A stretch of DNA of 64,000 nt from assembly GCA_945860225.1 (NCBI GenBank), contig CAMAPT010000007.1:1-64000 (forward strand). Direction: 5' to 3'. Origin of the DNA: Chitinophaga pinensis. GTDB lineage: Bacteria; Bacteroidota; Bacteroidia; B-17B0; Aurantibacillaceae. Numbering within the stretch: position 1 is the first letter of the stretch; every line of letters starts with the position of its first letter. Below the pieces are notes generated by a model, which was given only the letters and a program-made list of their open reading frames with translations, was not told the origin of the DNA and ran no database searches. Below are positions 39,207 to 47,655 of the stretch, piece by piece. A program made the translations under genes and the position numbers.

Positions 39207-40493
39207 TTATAACTTATTAATTAGCCACTCAGCATCATCAAATAAATTTCCTTCAATCCAATGATAACTATAATTGTTTAAATTATCAGATGCTATTTTA
39301 GAAACTTTAAATGAACTAATATTTTCAACGTAATCCATATAATAACCATTTTCATGAAATATACCAATTGTAATAGAGTAATTTCCTGGTTGGAAATTGT
39401 TATTTAAACTAACAATTGATTCATAAAACCCTTTTTTTAATGCAGTAATTGTTTTGTTCTTGTATTTGTTCATAGAATGGGTTAGAGTTGTCCCTTCTGA
39501 ATTTATAATTCTCACATCAATGAAAAAATCTTTTAAATCTGTTAAAATTTCGAATGTAGTACATACTTTAATTGGAGATTTATAATTTATTTCATTAATG
39601 CTTTCATTATTTATATTTTTTATATGAATCGTTTTGAATTTTGCTTCCCCAGTATTTACAAAGCTTGCACTACTAGAAATAATTCCATTTTGATTATTCT
39701 GCTGATTTTTTTCAAGATATTTGTTAATGACATCATTTATAGAATTAATACTACTAATAGAACCTTTTTCTAATAATATTCCTTTTTTACATAAATTTTT
39801 TACTGCACTCATGTTGTGACTCACAAATAAAACTGTTCTACCCGAATTAGAAACGTCTTTCATTTTCCCAATACATTTGTCCTGAAACTCTTGATCTCCA
39901 ACTGCTAAAACCTCATCAACAATTAAAATTTCAGGTTCTAAATGGGCCGCTACAGCAAAACCTAATCTAACCATCATCCCAGATGAGTATCTTTTTACAG
40001 GTGTATCTAAATATTTTGCCACACCACTAAAATCAACTATTTCATCTAGTTTTGATTTTATTTCTTGCTTTGTCATGCCTAAAATAGCCCCATTTAGAAA
40101 AATGTTTTCTCTTCCGCTTAAATCGGGATGAAATCCTGTTCCTACTTCTAATAAAGAAGCTATCCTACCTTTTACTTTAACCTCACCAGTTGTTGGCGAA
40201 GTGACTTGAGAAAGAATTTTTAAGAGTGTTGATTTTCCAGCTCCGTTTTTCCCAATAATCCCTACAACTTCTCCTTCTTTGATTTCAAAATTAATGTCCT
40301 TCAATGACCATACATAATCACTTTTTTCTATTCTACTTCGATCGTTAACATCTCCTAATTTTAAATATGGATCTTCTTTACCTCTCATTTTTGCCCATAA
40401 CCTATTTAAATCATGAGAGATTGTTCCTGTTCCTAACTGACCTAAACGGTATTGTTTAGATATATTTTCTGCTTTTAAAACAATTTTGCTCAT
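39207..40493 (-). CDS. wzt: ABC transporter ATPase with C-terminal carbohydrate-binding domain (Wzt-like)
   Basis: Energises export of undecaprenyl-linked polysaccharide to the periplasm. The ATPase (residues 1 to about 245) has Walker A GKNGAGKST, signature YSSGMMVRL and Walker B LIVDEVLAVGD. A C-terminal beta-rich domain (about 265-428, with FKTIHIKNIN and ILTDLKDFFIDVRIIN) is the Wzt substrate-recognition domain that binds the modified non-reducing end of the chain in E. coli O9a. It is coupled to the permease gene (one base after it) and is a key clue that the polymer is exported by an ABC transporter, not by Wzx/Wzy. Confidence 0.95.
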   Translation of the reverse strand: MSKIVLKAENISKQYRLGQLGTGTISHDLNRLWAKMRGKEDPYLKLGDVNDRSRIEKSDYVWSLKDINFEIKEGEVVGIIGKNGAGKSTLLKILSQVTSPTTGEVKVKGRIASLLEVGTGFHPDLSGRENIFLNGAILGMTKQEIKSKLDEIVDFSGVAKYLDTPVKRYSSGMMVRLGFAVAAHLEPEILIVDEVLAVGDQEFQDKCIGKMKDVSNSGRTVLFVSHNMSAVKNLCKKGILLEKGSISSINSINDVINKYLEKNQQNNQNGIISSSASFVNTGEAKFKTIHIKNINNESINEINYKSPIKVCTTFEILTDLKDFFIDVRIINSEGTTLTHSMNKYKNKTITALKKGFYESIVSLNNNFQPGNYSITIGIFHENGYYMDYVENISSFKVSKIASDNLNNYSYHWIEGNLFDDAEWLINKL

Positions 40494-40494
40494 G

Positions 40495-41343
40495 TTAAAC
40501 TGTATCCATAAATGTTTTTTCTACTTTATGAAAAATCACTAAACTGATCATAAATAAAGTAATCGTAAATACTGTACTATATGCTAAATGAAGCCAATTA
40601 AATTCTCCAACTCCTAAAAAAGCATATTTAAATGTTTCTATAATACTCGTTACAGGGTTTGCTATAATCAACAACTTATATTTTGCTGGCACAATTGATA
40701 GTGGATATACAATAGGTGAGGCATACATCATTAGTTGAACACCAAAAGTTACCAAAAATTTTAAGTCACGGTATTTGGTGGTTAAACTTGAAATAATAAT
40801 GCCAAAACTTAATCCCATAAATCCAATTAATATGATTAAAAATGGTATTAGGCATAAAGCGAGGTTTGGGTGAATTTGATTTGGTTTGAGTAAAAAATAA
40901 AGCCAAATTGCTATGAAAAGTAAGAATTGAACACCTAATTTTATCAAATTTGAAAGCACAACTGATAAAGGCATGATCATTCGAGGAAAATAAACTTTAC
41001 CGAAAATATTTGCATTTGCAGTGAAGGTGTCGGATGTTTTTGTGAGCGTATCAGAAAAATAATTCCATAAAGTTATCCCGCACATATAAAATAACACTTG
41101 AGGTAAACCATCGGTTGAAATTTTAGCTAAATTTCCAAAAATTACGGTAAAAGTTAGTGCTGTTATAATTGGTTGTATGAAAAACCACAATGGACCCAAA
41201 ATGGTTTGTTTATATACAGCTACAAAATCTCTCCTAACAAATAGAAATAGTAAATCTTTATATTTAAAAATTTCCTTTATTCTTAAATCATACCATTTCG
41301 AATGAGGTTTAATGGTTAAATCCCAGTTTTCTTGTTCTTGCAT
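40495..41343 (-). CDS. wzm: ABC transporter permease (Wzm-like) for polysaccharide export
   Basis: A 282-residue ABC-2 type permease with six predicted helices and the family marks RRDFVAVYKQTILGPLWFFIQP near the N-terminus and MYASPIVYPLSIVPAKYK. It forms the channel with Wzt and moves the lipid-linked polysaccharide to the periplasmic face. It starts two bases after the upstream hisF-like gene's stop, in one transcription unit. Confidence 0.95.
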   Translation of the reverse strand: MQEQENWDLTIKPHSKWYDLRIKEIFKYKDLLFLFVRRDFVAVYKQTILGPLWFFIQPIITALTFTVIFGNLAKISTDGLPQVLFYMCGITLWNYFSDTLTKTSDTFTANANIFGKVYFPRMIMPLSVVLSNLIKLGVQFLLFIAIWLYFLLKPNQIHPNLALCLIPFLIILIGFMGLSFGIIISSLTTKYRDLKFLVTFGVQLMMYASPIVYPLSIVPAKYKLLIIANPVTSIIETFKYAFLGVGEFNWLHLAYSTVFTITLFMISLVIFHKVEKTFMDTV

Positions 41344-41344
41344 C

Positions 41345-42100
41345 TTATTCTTGAATGACTTTTTCTCTGTCTGGGAAATTTATTAATACTCCCATTCCTT
41401 TTTTACTGTAAACGGCCATGCTTCCTATCCCAGCAGCATTAACATTACAATCATATAAAACTTTTTTTAAATCCTCTATACTTCCGCATCCGCCACAAGC
41501 AATGATAGGAATATCGATTTTATTGACTATGTTTTCTATGATTTCATAATCGTAGCCCTCCCAAGTGCCATCGCGATCAACGCTTTGTAACATTAATTCT
41601 CCTACACCTAAATTATTCGCTAGATAGTTTGTATGCTCAATTATATCAAATTTAATTTTATGACCTAAATATGAATAAGGAGATTTTTTTCCAAATATAG
41701 GTTTCTTAACATCAACGCATGCTACTACTGCTTGGGAACCATAATGTGCAATGACTTTTTTTATAAGATTTGGGTTTTCTTGAATTAATGAATTAACAAT
41801 GATTTTTTCTACACCTATTTTATATAATGTTGCAAAATCTTCGAATGTTTTTACGCCACCGCCATAAGCAAACGGCATAAATGCCTCACTAGCCATATCA
41901 GCAATTTTGTCAAAATTTGGTTTTCGTTTTTGTTTTGACGCAGTAATATCAATTAAAATAAGTTCATCAACTTCTTTGTCGTTAAATATTTTTATTGCAT
42001 TAATTGGATCGCCGATGTAAGATGGATTTTTGAATCGAATCGTTTTTACTAATCCATTTCCATCGTAAAGTAAACAAGGTATAACACGCTTTAAAGCCAT
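41345..42100 (-). CDS. wbuZ: HisF-like amidation-associated protein (WbuZ)
   Basis: A 251-residue TIM-barrel homologue of imidazole glycerol phosphate synthase subunit HisF. It keeps VIPCLLYDGNG, AYGGGVKTFEDF, VVACVDVKK, SVDRDGTWEGYD and IIACGGCGSIEDLKKVL. The N-terminal catalytic Asp of HisF (CLDV) is replaced by LLYD, which argues against a role in histidine synthesis. In polysaccharide loci this protein pairs with a HisH-like glutaminase and channels ammonia to a WbpG-type amidotransferase. Confidence 0.92.
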   Translation of the reverse strand: MALKRVIPCLLYDGNGLVKTIRFKNPSYIGDPINAIKIFNDKEVDELILIDITASKQKRKPNFDKIADMASEAFMPFAYGGGVKTFEDFATLYKIGVEKIIVNSLIQENPNLIKKVIAHYGSQAVVACVDVKKPIFGKKSPYSYLGHKIKFDIIEHTNYLANNLGVGELMLQSVDRDGTWEGYDYEIIENIVNKIDIPIIACGGCGSIEDLKKVLYDCNVNAAGIGSMAVYSKKGMGVLINFPDREKVIQE

Positions 42101-42109
42101 ATTTGGTAT

Positions 42110-42721
42110 CTAAAGTTTTACGAAGTTTTCAAATAGTTTCATTCCAAATTTCAAACTTTTTTCAGGATGAAATTGGGCACCGTAAATATTTTCTTTATTT
42201 ATCATACAGGTAAAATCTGTTCCAAAATTACTTGTCGCTAATGAATCTGATTCATTAAAACATTTTACGTGATATGAGTGAACGAAATAAAATCGATTTC
42301 GATTATTTACTTCAACTAAAGGATTTTCTTTGTTTACATGGATATAATTCCATCCCATGTGAGGCACTTTTAGTTTTAATGAAGTATCTAATTTAAACTT
42401 AATTGTTTCTGCTTCAATCCAACCTAAACCTTTTTTTACCCCTTCTTCACTTCTTAATGTCAATAATTGCATACCCAAGCAAATTCCAAGTGTCGGTACT
42501 TTATCATCTAATACTTTTTTGTTTAATACAGATATTAGACCAGATGATTCAAGGTTAATCATTCCTGCATCAAATGAACCTACACCTGGTAACAAGATTT
42601 TGTCGGCTTCTTGAATTATTTTATGATTATTGGTGATAGTAACATCGCGGACACCGATTTTTTTAAACATATTTAGAACAGATGCTAAATTACCTATACC
42701 GTAGTCAATTATGGCTATCAT
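42110..42721 (-). CDS. wbuY: HisH-like glutamine amidotransferase (WbuY)
   Basis: A class I glutaminase of 203 residues with LLPGVGSFDAGM, the nucleophile elbow GICLGMQLL (Cys81) and the catalytic pair in GAQFHPEKS (His185, Glu187). It releases ammonia for the HisF-like partner encoded nine bases downstream. The context (no other his genes nearby, two WbpG-like domains in the operon) marks it as the sugar-amidation version. Its start overlaps the UpxY stop by four bases. Confidence 0.93.
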   Translation of the reverse strand: MIAIIDYGIGNLASVLNMFKKIGVRDVTITNNHKIIQEADKILLPGVGSFDAGMINLESSGLISVLNKKVLDDKVPTLGICLGMQLLTLRSEEGVKKGLGWIEAETIKFKLDTSLKLKVPHMGWNYIHVNKENPLVEVNNRNRFYFVHSYHVKCFNESDSLATSNFGTDFTCMINKENIYGAQFHPEKSLKFGMKLFENFVKL

Positions 42722-43215
42722 AGAGCTGGAATTAAAATTTCTTCTGGTAATTTAACTTTGAGACTTTGTCCAATACTTTCTAATAAAACTTCTACAAATC
42801 GTCCATTTTTGTTTACAGTAACAAAGCCTTCTATGCTTTTTAAAGGTCCTGAAATAATTTTTACTTTATCACCTTCTTGATAATTGTTTTTAATATGGCA
42901 TACTTCCATTTGATAGCCAAGGGTCACAAGTTGTTTTAATCGTTCTATTTCAACATCTCTGATAACAGCTATTTTTCCCTCACTCCTTACAAAGTTAACA
43001 ACGCCTTTTGTTTGTAGTACTTTTTCTTGTTGAATTGGTTGTATGTTTACAAACACATAACCATTTAATAAAGGAAATTCTACCATCTTCTTTCTATCGC
43101 TCCATTGTCGCATCGTTTTTACTAATGGAACGTATGCTTCAATATCTTTTGATAGAAGTAGTGTTACTACTTTTTTTTCAGTTCTAGAATTAACATATAT
43201 GGCGTTCCAAGACAT
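42718..43215 (-). CDS. UpxY-family transcription antiterminator (NusG paralogue)
   Basis: A 165-residue NusG-like protein: an NGN domain from WNAIYVNSRTEKKVVTLL through PLLNGYVFVNIQ, ending in a KOW-type loop EGDKVKIISGPLKSIEGFV. UpxY factors in Bacteroides are encoded first in capsule operons and let RNA polymerase read through the long polysaccharide genes by acting at the 5' leader. Its position here is the same: it is the first of about seventeen same-strand genes, so it probably regulates its own operon. The start ATG lies at 43213-43215. Confidence 0.92.
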   Translation of the reverse strand: MSWNAIYVNSRTEKKVVTLLLSKDIEAYVPLVKTMRQWSDRKKMVEFPLLNGYVFVNIQPIQQEKVLQTKGVVNFVRSEGKIAVIRDVEIERLKQLVTLGYQMEVCHIKNNYQEGDKVKIISGPLKSIEGFVTVNKNGRFVEVLLESIGQSLKVKLPEEILIPAL

Positions 43216-43311
43216 ATTTGGTGTTTTAAATTAATTTTAAGTTATTTATGGCTTCGCCCTCTCAGTCACATTTGCTAAGCAGGTTGATATTCGAATCTTG
43301 AATTTCGATTC
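43216..43311 (-). promoter_or_regulatory. candidate leader of the UpxY-led operon
   Basis: The 96 bases between the HTH gene and upxY would form the 5' leader. On the minus strand they hold a GAATC-9nt-GATTC hairpin (43293-43311) and a GC-rich GGCGAAGCC hairpin (43250-43258), an unusually GC-rich spot in this AT-rich region. UpxY-type factors act at such leaders, but no conserved recognition sequence is known to me, so this is positional inference. Confidence 0.35.
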
Positions 43312-43845
43312 TTATTTATTCCATAACAATAATGGTTTTACTTTGACATCTTTGTTTTTATTTTGTTCAAATTCTTCGGATGTGAAAATTAAATATTGTA
43401 TTTTTTTATTGATTTTTTTCTCGGCTTTATCTACTTGTTCATTTAAAAATTGTTGGTTGATATGCGTACCTATTAAAATTATTTCAATAGTATCTGAATT
43501 TTGTCCTTTTGCAAGCTCCCCAACTAGATAAACACATTCAAGTTGTCCTACATGTTGAAGAATGTAATCCATCAAATACTCAACCCCAACCATTTTCATG
43601 ATAATACGATTAATATCTTTAAATAATGGATGTTGGGTATTGGCCGTAAACATTTTCTTGTTCCCTTCGGCATATGAATTTAAAAAACCTGCTTTTTCAA
43701 ATTTATTTAATTCTATTCGTATTCCGTTAGTAGATTCTCCAAATTCTTCTTCTAAATTTCTTAAGTAAGAAGAATTATTACTATTCAAAAAAAATTTGAT
43801 TAATAACTTAATACGAGTTTTTGAAGATATAAGCGTTTCAATCAT
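43312..43845 (-). CDS. winged-helix protein with degenerate nucleotidyltransferase-like domain
   Basis: Residues 1-75 look like a winged helix (SSKTRIKLLIKFFLNSNNSS, then LEEEFGESTNGIRIELNKFEKAGFL). The rest (YLVGELAKGQNSDTIEIILIG) resembles a minimal nucleotidyltransferase, but the usual GS and DxD catalytic residues are replaced (G109-E110; Asp118 then Ile-Glu), so enzymatic activity is unlikely. Proteins of this kind often precede Bacteroidota capsule loci. A perfect 10-base palindrome (GTAAATTTAC, 43854-43863) just upstream of its start could be an autoregulatory operator. Confidence 0.75.
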   Translation of the reverse strand: MIETLISSKTRIKLLIKFFLNSNNSSYLRNLEEEFGESTNGIRIELNKFEKAGFLNSYAEGNKKMFTANTQHPLFKDINRIIMKMVGVEYLMDYILQHVGQLECVYLVGELAKGQNSDTIEIILIGTHINQQFLNEQVDKAEKKINKKIQYLIFTSEEFEQNKNKDVKVKPLLLWNK

Positions 43846-43941
43846 ATTGAGTAGTAAATTTACTCATTATTTTTTGGAAGGAAAAAATATTTATATGGTT
43901 AATTTGTTAAGATTAGCCAATATTGATTTTAAAAAAAATAT

Positions 43942-46320
43942 TTAAGAATTTTTTTGATTACGGTTATAACCGTATCCATAGCCATATCCATAGCCATATC
44001 GTGCATAATAGTAATATTTGCTTCGCTTATGTTTTACGCCGTTTAAAACAAAGTAAACATCTTTAATACTATTATTCTTAATTGTTTTTTCGAAAAACTT
44101 CACGATGCTTTTATTCACAAATTTGGTATTTAAAATTAGCAAATTTAAATCTGCAAATTGCATTAAATACGTTGCATCAGAAAGTAAGCCTGCTGGAGGA
44201 GTATCTATTAGGACAAAATCAAAATTATTTTTTGCATAATCAATAATTTCTTTTAGTTTTTCGGATAAGACTAATTCGGATGGATTGGGTGGGATTGGTC
44301 CGGATAGAACAGTATAAAGATTTTTAATAATAGTAGGTTTAACAATTTCGTCCAAAGTATTTTGCCCTTCCATAAATGTACTAATACCTATATCGGCATT
44401 CATTTCTAAAGCTTTTTGAATTCGGGGTTTATGAAGGTCTAATTCCAACATTACAACCCGTTTTCCGCCTTTTGCTAACACCGTACCAATATTAATTGTA
44501 GTAAATGTTTTACCTTCTCCAGGACCGTGTGAGGTCAATAAAATAGTTCTTTTGTTAGAATTTAGAATTGCATACTGAAGATTAGTTCGTAACGTTCTGA
44601 ATGCTTCAGAGATAGGGGATGATGGATTTTCGTTAACAAAAAAACCTGTACTAGAAATATTGCGTTGAAAGGGCAAGTCTCCAATAATCGGTAATTCTGT
44701 TATTTCTTTGAGTTCTTCTATTGATTGGATAGTAGAAAAAAAGATTATTTTGATAATAGTGATAATCAATGATATTGCTAACCCTATTGTCAGGTATAAT
44801 GAAATAATTTTGTTTTTATTTGGACTTATAACTCCTTGATTTCTAGGGCTATCTATCACCTTAATATTTGGAACGATGGAAGCTCTAGCAATTTTTGTAT
44901 TTGCTCTTTTTTGTAATAAAAAATTATATAATTCTTCATTTACAGCAACCTTGCGAGATATATTTAGGACATCTCTTTGTTTTTTTGGTATTTCTTTTAT
45001 TTCCGATACGTAATTACCGATTTCCGAATTTACGTTTTCAGTAATTTTGTAAGACGCATTTCTAGAATTATTTAGATATACTAACATGTTTTGCTTTAGT
45101 CCTTTTAGTTTTTGACGTATGGCAATTATATTAGGATTAATTTCTTTTGAATGGCTGAGTAGTATATTTAATTCTATTTGAGTATTATATAATTCAGCCA
45201 CAGATGATTTTAAAAACTCATCATCATCAACTAAATAAACATTTGGTGGCAAAAATTGAGGATCCTTATCTTCAATAATGTACTTTTCTAGATCGTTTAT
45301 GGCATCTATTTTTAGTTTTAATTGCGATTTTCTGGAGTCGAAATCAGATAATTTTTTAAAATAATCTTGACTTTCCCAATCCAAATCCAGGATATGTTTT
45401 TGTTTTTTATAGTGTTGCATTGTATCCTCAATTTCTTTTAAAGAAAGACTAACATCGTCTAATTGTTTGTCAATAAATGAGATTGTTCGCTCATTAATTT
45501 CAAAACGAGAATTAAGAGATTTTTTAATATATAATTTTGATAGTGTATCTAAAATGAGGATAGCTCTTTCTGGCAATATATCATCCAATGTAAGAACTAA
45601 TACATTTGTATAGTCTGGGTTTACGACGTTAAGTGCGTTTTTGTATTGATAAACTAAATTATCGATGTCGTGTATAATAATTTGATAGTCAAGTTTGGAA
45701 AGTTGATTAACAGTGCTCTGATCAAATCCGGAGCCTTTCGAAACAAGTATGTTAAAATCTAAATCAATAAAATCTTCGTTAAACGTTCCTGTTTTTTTAG
45801 TTTCTATTCCATTAATTTCATATTTAAGTTCAAATTCATTGAAATTAAGAATTTTGAAATGAATGGGGTTTTCTATTAAATTTTGATTTATATTTTTAAC
45901 AGTAATAGAATAGGGAGTGCCTGAAAATTGTTCTGTGGTCCTTACTCGACCTACCAAAAAATAAGAAACTTGTAATTGTTTCTTTAGTTTATCAATCGTT
46001 TCCTTCATCAAATCATAGGAAGTAATAATCCTAATTTCATTTGAATTATCTATATAAGACCCTCCAGCATTATAAAAACCTTCGTTTTCAGTTATGACGC
46101 TTTCCTTGTGATAGGTGTCATTAGATTTTAATAATTCTACAGATGCTTGATAAATGTTTTCTAGTTTATACGCATGAAAATATCCGATGAAATAAAATAT
46201 AGGAACAATTAGTAGAGGAATATACCAGTTTCTCGATATTATTCTCCAAATAACTTTTAGGTCGCTAATTTGTATCGGGGATTGATTTTTTTTTGGTTCC
46301 ACAAACTGATTTTCTAACAC
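43942..46320 (-). CDS. wzc: polysaccharide co-polymerase / tyrosine autokinase (Wzc-like)
   Basis: A 792-residue inner-membrane protein: TM1 (31-50), a large periplasmic coiled-coil region, TM2 (507-528) and a C-terminal BY-kinase domain with Walker A GPGEGKT (599-605), A' VVMLELDLHKPR (622-633) and Walker B FVLIDTPP (702-709). The C-terminal tail (769-785) holds ten Tyr in alternating GY repeats, the autophosphorylation cluster. The gene starts with GTG at 46318-46320. Wzc normally serves Wzx/Wzy systems, but no Wzx or Wzy lies in this window. Confidence 0.95.
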   Translation of the reverse strand: MLENQFVEPKKNQSPIQISDLKVIWRIISRNWYIPLLIVPIFYFIGYFHAYKLENIYQASVELLKSNDTYHKESVITENEGFYNAGGSYIDNSNEIRIITSYDLMKETIDKLKKQLQVSYFLVGRVRTTEQFSGTPYSITVKNINQNLIENPIHFKILNFNEFELKYEINGIETKKTGTFNEDFIDLDFNILVSKGSGFDQSTVNQLSKLDYQIIIHDIDNLVYQYKNALNVVNPDYTNVLVLTLDDILPERAILILDTLSKLYIKKSLNSRFEINERTISFIDKQLDDVSLSLKEIEDTMQHYKKQKHILDLDWESQDYFKKLSDFDSRKSQLKLKIDAINDLEKYIIEDKDPQFLPPNVYLVDDDEFLKSSVAELYNTQIELNILLSHSKEINPNIIAIRQKLKGLKQNMLVYLNNSRNASYKITENVNSEIGNYVSEIKEIPKKQRDVLNISRKVAVNEELYNFLLQKRANTKIARASIVPNIKVIDSPRNQGVISPNKNKIISLYLTIGLAISLIITIIKIIFFSTIQSIEELKEITELPIIGDLPFQRNISSTGFFVNENPSSPISEAFRTLRTNLQYAILNSNKRTILLTSHGPGEGKTFTTINIGTVLAKGGKRVVMLELDLHKPRIQKALEMNADIGISTFMEGQNTLDEIVKPTIIKNLYTVLSGPIPPNPSELVLSEKLKEIIDYAKNNFDFVLIDTPPAGLLSDATYLMQFADLNLLILNTKFVNKSIVKFFEKTIKNNSIKDVYFVLNGVKHKRSKYYYYARYGYGYGYGYGYNRNQKNS

Positions 46321-46403
46321 AAATATAAGTATTTGAAGTGATTTTTTACATAAGATAGTTCCTTAAGAAAATATTTATTAGATTTACAATTCAATAAGAA
46401 AAA

Positions 46404-46610
46404 ATGAATTTCAAGTATTTATTAACTGTTTCTTTTCTCATTGCATTTAATGCTATCATGTTTGCTCCTCCTCCCGCTCCAGGTGGTCCAGGTTGTTGGC
46501 CTCCGCCTTGTGTACCAATAGATGGTGGTATTTCTATATTAGTTATTGCTGGAGCTGTTTATGGTGGCAAAAAGTTGTATTTTGACAATAAAAAAAGAAA
46601 ATCTTTATAA
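46404..46610 (+). CDS. PID-CTERM sorting-domain small protein
   Basis: A 68-residue precursor: signal peptide (NFKYLLTVSFLIAFNAIMFA), about twenty residues rich in Pro, Gly and Cys (GGPGCWPPPC), then the PID-CTERM tripartite sorting signal: VPIDGG motif, a hydrophobic helix (ISILVIAGAVYGG) and a basic tail (KKRKSL). Such tails are recognised by exosortases. The mature peptide between the signal peptide and PID motif is very short, an odd feature. It is divergent from wzc and 35 bases upstream of the exosortase gene. Confidence 0.85.
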   Translation: MNFKYLLTVSFLIAFNAIMFAPPPAPGGPGCWPPPCVPIDGGISILVIAGAVYGGKKLYFDNKKRKSL

Positions 46611-46645
46611 AATTACACTCTCAGTCTGGGAATTAAGGTTTTAGT

Positions 46646-47176
46646 ATGTTTGCTAAAATAAATAAACATAGTTTTCAGTCGTTTATTATAAACTCTGGTG
46701 TTTTATATACCTTATGTTATTTGTGTTATGAGTTTGGAATTAAAAAATTTACTAAAATCGATCAGCTTTTAATAAGAAAAATTATATTTTTTTGTCAATT
46801 TATACTGAATTCAGTTGGATATAAAACTTTTTCAAGTAAAGAGACTGATGATATTCAAGTATTTGGAATTGATGGTTCTAATGGTGTATGGATTGGTGGC
46901 CCTTGTAATGGAATTACTTTAATGTTTTTGTTTGCTATTTTTGTGTTTGTTTATCCTGGTAATTACAAACATAAAATTTGGTTTATTCCATTGGGTATTT
47001 TATTTGTTCACATTATAAATGTTTTAAGAATAATAGCATTAGCCATTATTGCGAATTATTATCCCCAATATCTTAATTTTAATCACACATATACGTTTAC
47101 TTTTTTGGTTTATACAATAGTTTTTGGTTTATGGATGTTGTGGGTTAATAAATTTTCCGTTAAAGAAGTTTATTGA
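46646..47176 (+). CDS. exosortase family protein (XrtX-like)
   Basis: A 176-residue multi-helix membrane protein with the exosortase triad: Cys87 in GGPCNGIT, Arg128 in NVLRIIAL and His147 in NFNHTYTF. Exosortases are membrane cysteine transpeptidases that cleave C-terminal sorting signals, here presumably that of the PID-CTERM peptide encoded just upstream. The short length and adjacency to a PID-CTERM gene and the membrane protein that follows point to the flavobacterial XrtX type. The name is from memory, not a search. Confidence 0.87.
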   Translation: MFAKINKHSFQSFIINSGVLYTLCYLCYEFGIKKFTKIDQLLIRKIIFFCQFILNSVGYKTFSSKETDDIQVFGIDGSNGVWIGGPCNGITLMFLFAIFVFVYPGNYKHKIWFIPLGILFVHIINVLRIIALAIIANYYPQYLNFNHTYTFTFLVYTIVFGLWMLWVNKFSVKEVY

Positions 47177-47637
47177 AAACAAGTTTTAAATATTTGTTGT
47201 TTGTATCGATTTTTGCATTACTTGGTTTTAGTAGGGAATTTATATTTGTAAATATTAACAGTCAGCTCTATTCGCTTTATTATCATCAACATGATTTTGT
47301 TTTACCTAATAGTTTAATTTTCTTAAGTGATATAAAATACGATTCGCTTTATTACATCAAATATCCACTTACAGTTTTTTATTTTTTAGCATACTACTTT
47401 ACTAGTTTTTTTGCAGTAAAGTTTATTTCTAATGCAGAAAAAAAAACATTATGGGTCTTTTATATTTATCTAATATTGTTAGTTTTGTCTAGTATATCTA
47501 TTTCTTGGGGTTATTTTATGAACAAACAATTAGATGGTTACTCATATACATTTAGCAGGTGGTTAATGGGTATTGCACAATCTCCCTTAGTTGCTTTTTT
47601 TGTAATAGCATCCCAAAAATTACATAACAAACCATAA
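47173..47637 (+). CDS. exosortase-associated membrane protein
   Basis: A 154-residue protein with four hydrophobic segments and no other motif. It starts at a TTG codon that overlaps the exosortase TGA by two bases of TTGA (shared 47173-47176), giving strict translational coupling. Small membrane proteins of this type accompany the flavobacterial exosortase, so a subunit or chaperone role is the best guess. No standard ATG exists near the overlap; the next in-frame ATG is about 120 bases downstream. Confidence 0.75.
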   Translation: MKTSFKYLLFVSIFALLGFSREFIFVNINSQLYSLYYHQHDFVLPNSLIFLSDIKYDSLYYIKYPLTVFYFLAYYFTSFFAVKFISNAEKKTLWVFYIYLILLVLSSISISWGYFMNKQLDGYSYTFSRWLMGIAQSPLVAFFVIASQKLHNKP

Positions 47638-47655
47638 AATATTAAAAAAATAAAT

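Noticed and set aside
41345-42721. Histidine biosynthesis genes hisF and hisH.
   Set aside because: No other his gene is present, the HisF N-terminal catalytic Asp is replaced, and they lie in a polysaccharide operon with WbpG-like amidotransferases.
43966-44000. A tandem repeat as a possible CRISPR or regulatory array.
   Set aside because: It encodes the alternating Gly-Tyr tail of the Wzc-like kinase.
46318-46326. A TATATTTG promoter element for wzc on the minus strand.
   Set aside because: It ends at the GTG start codon, so transcription would begin inside the gene. This is probably chance in AT-rich DNA.
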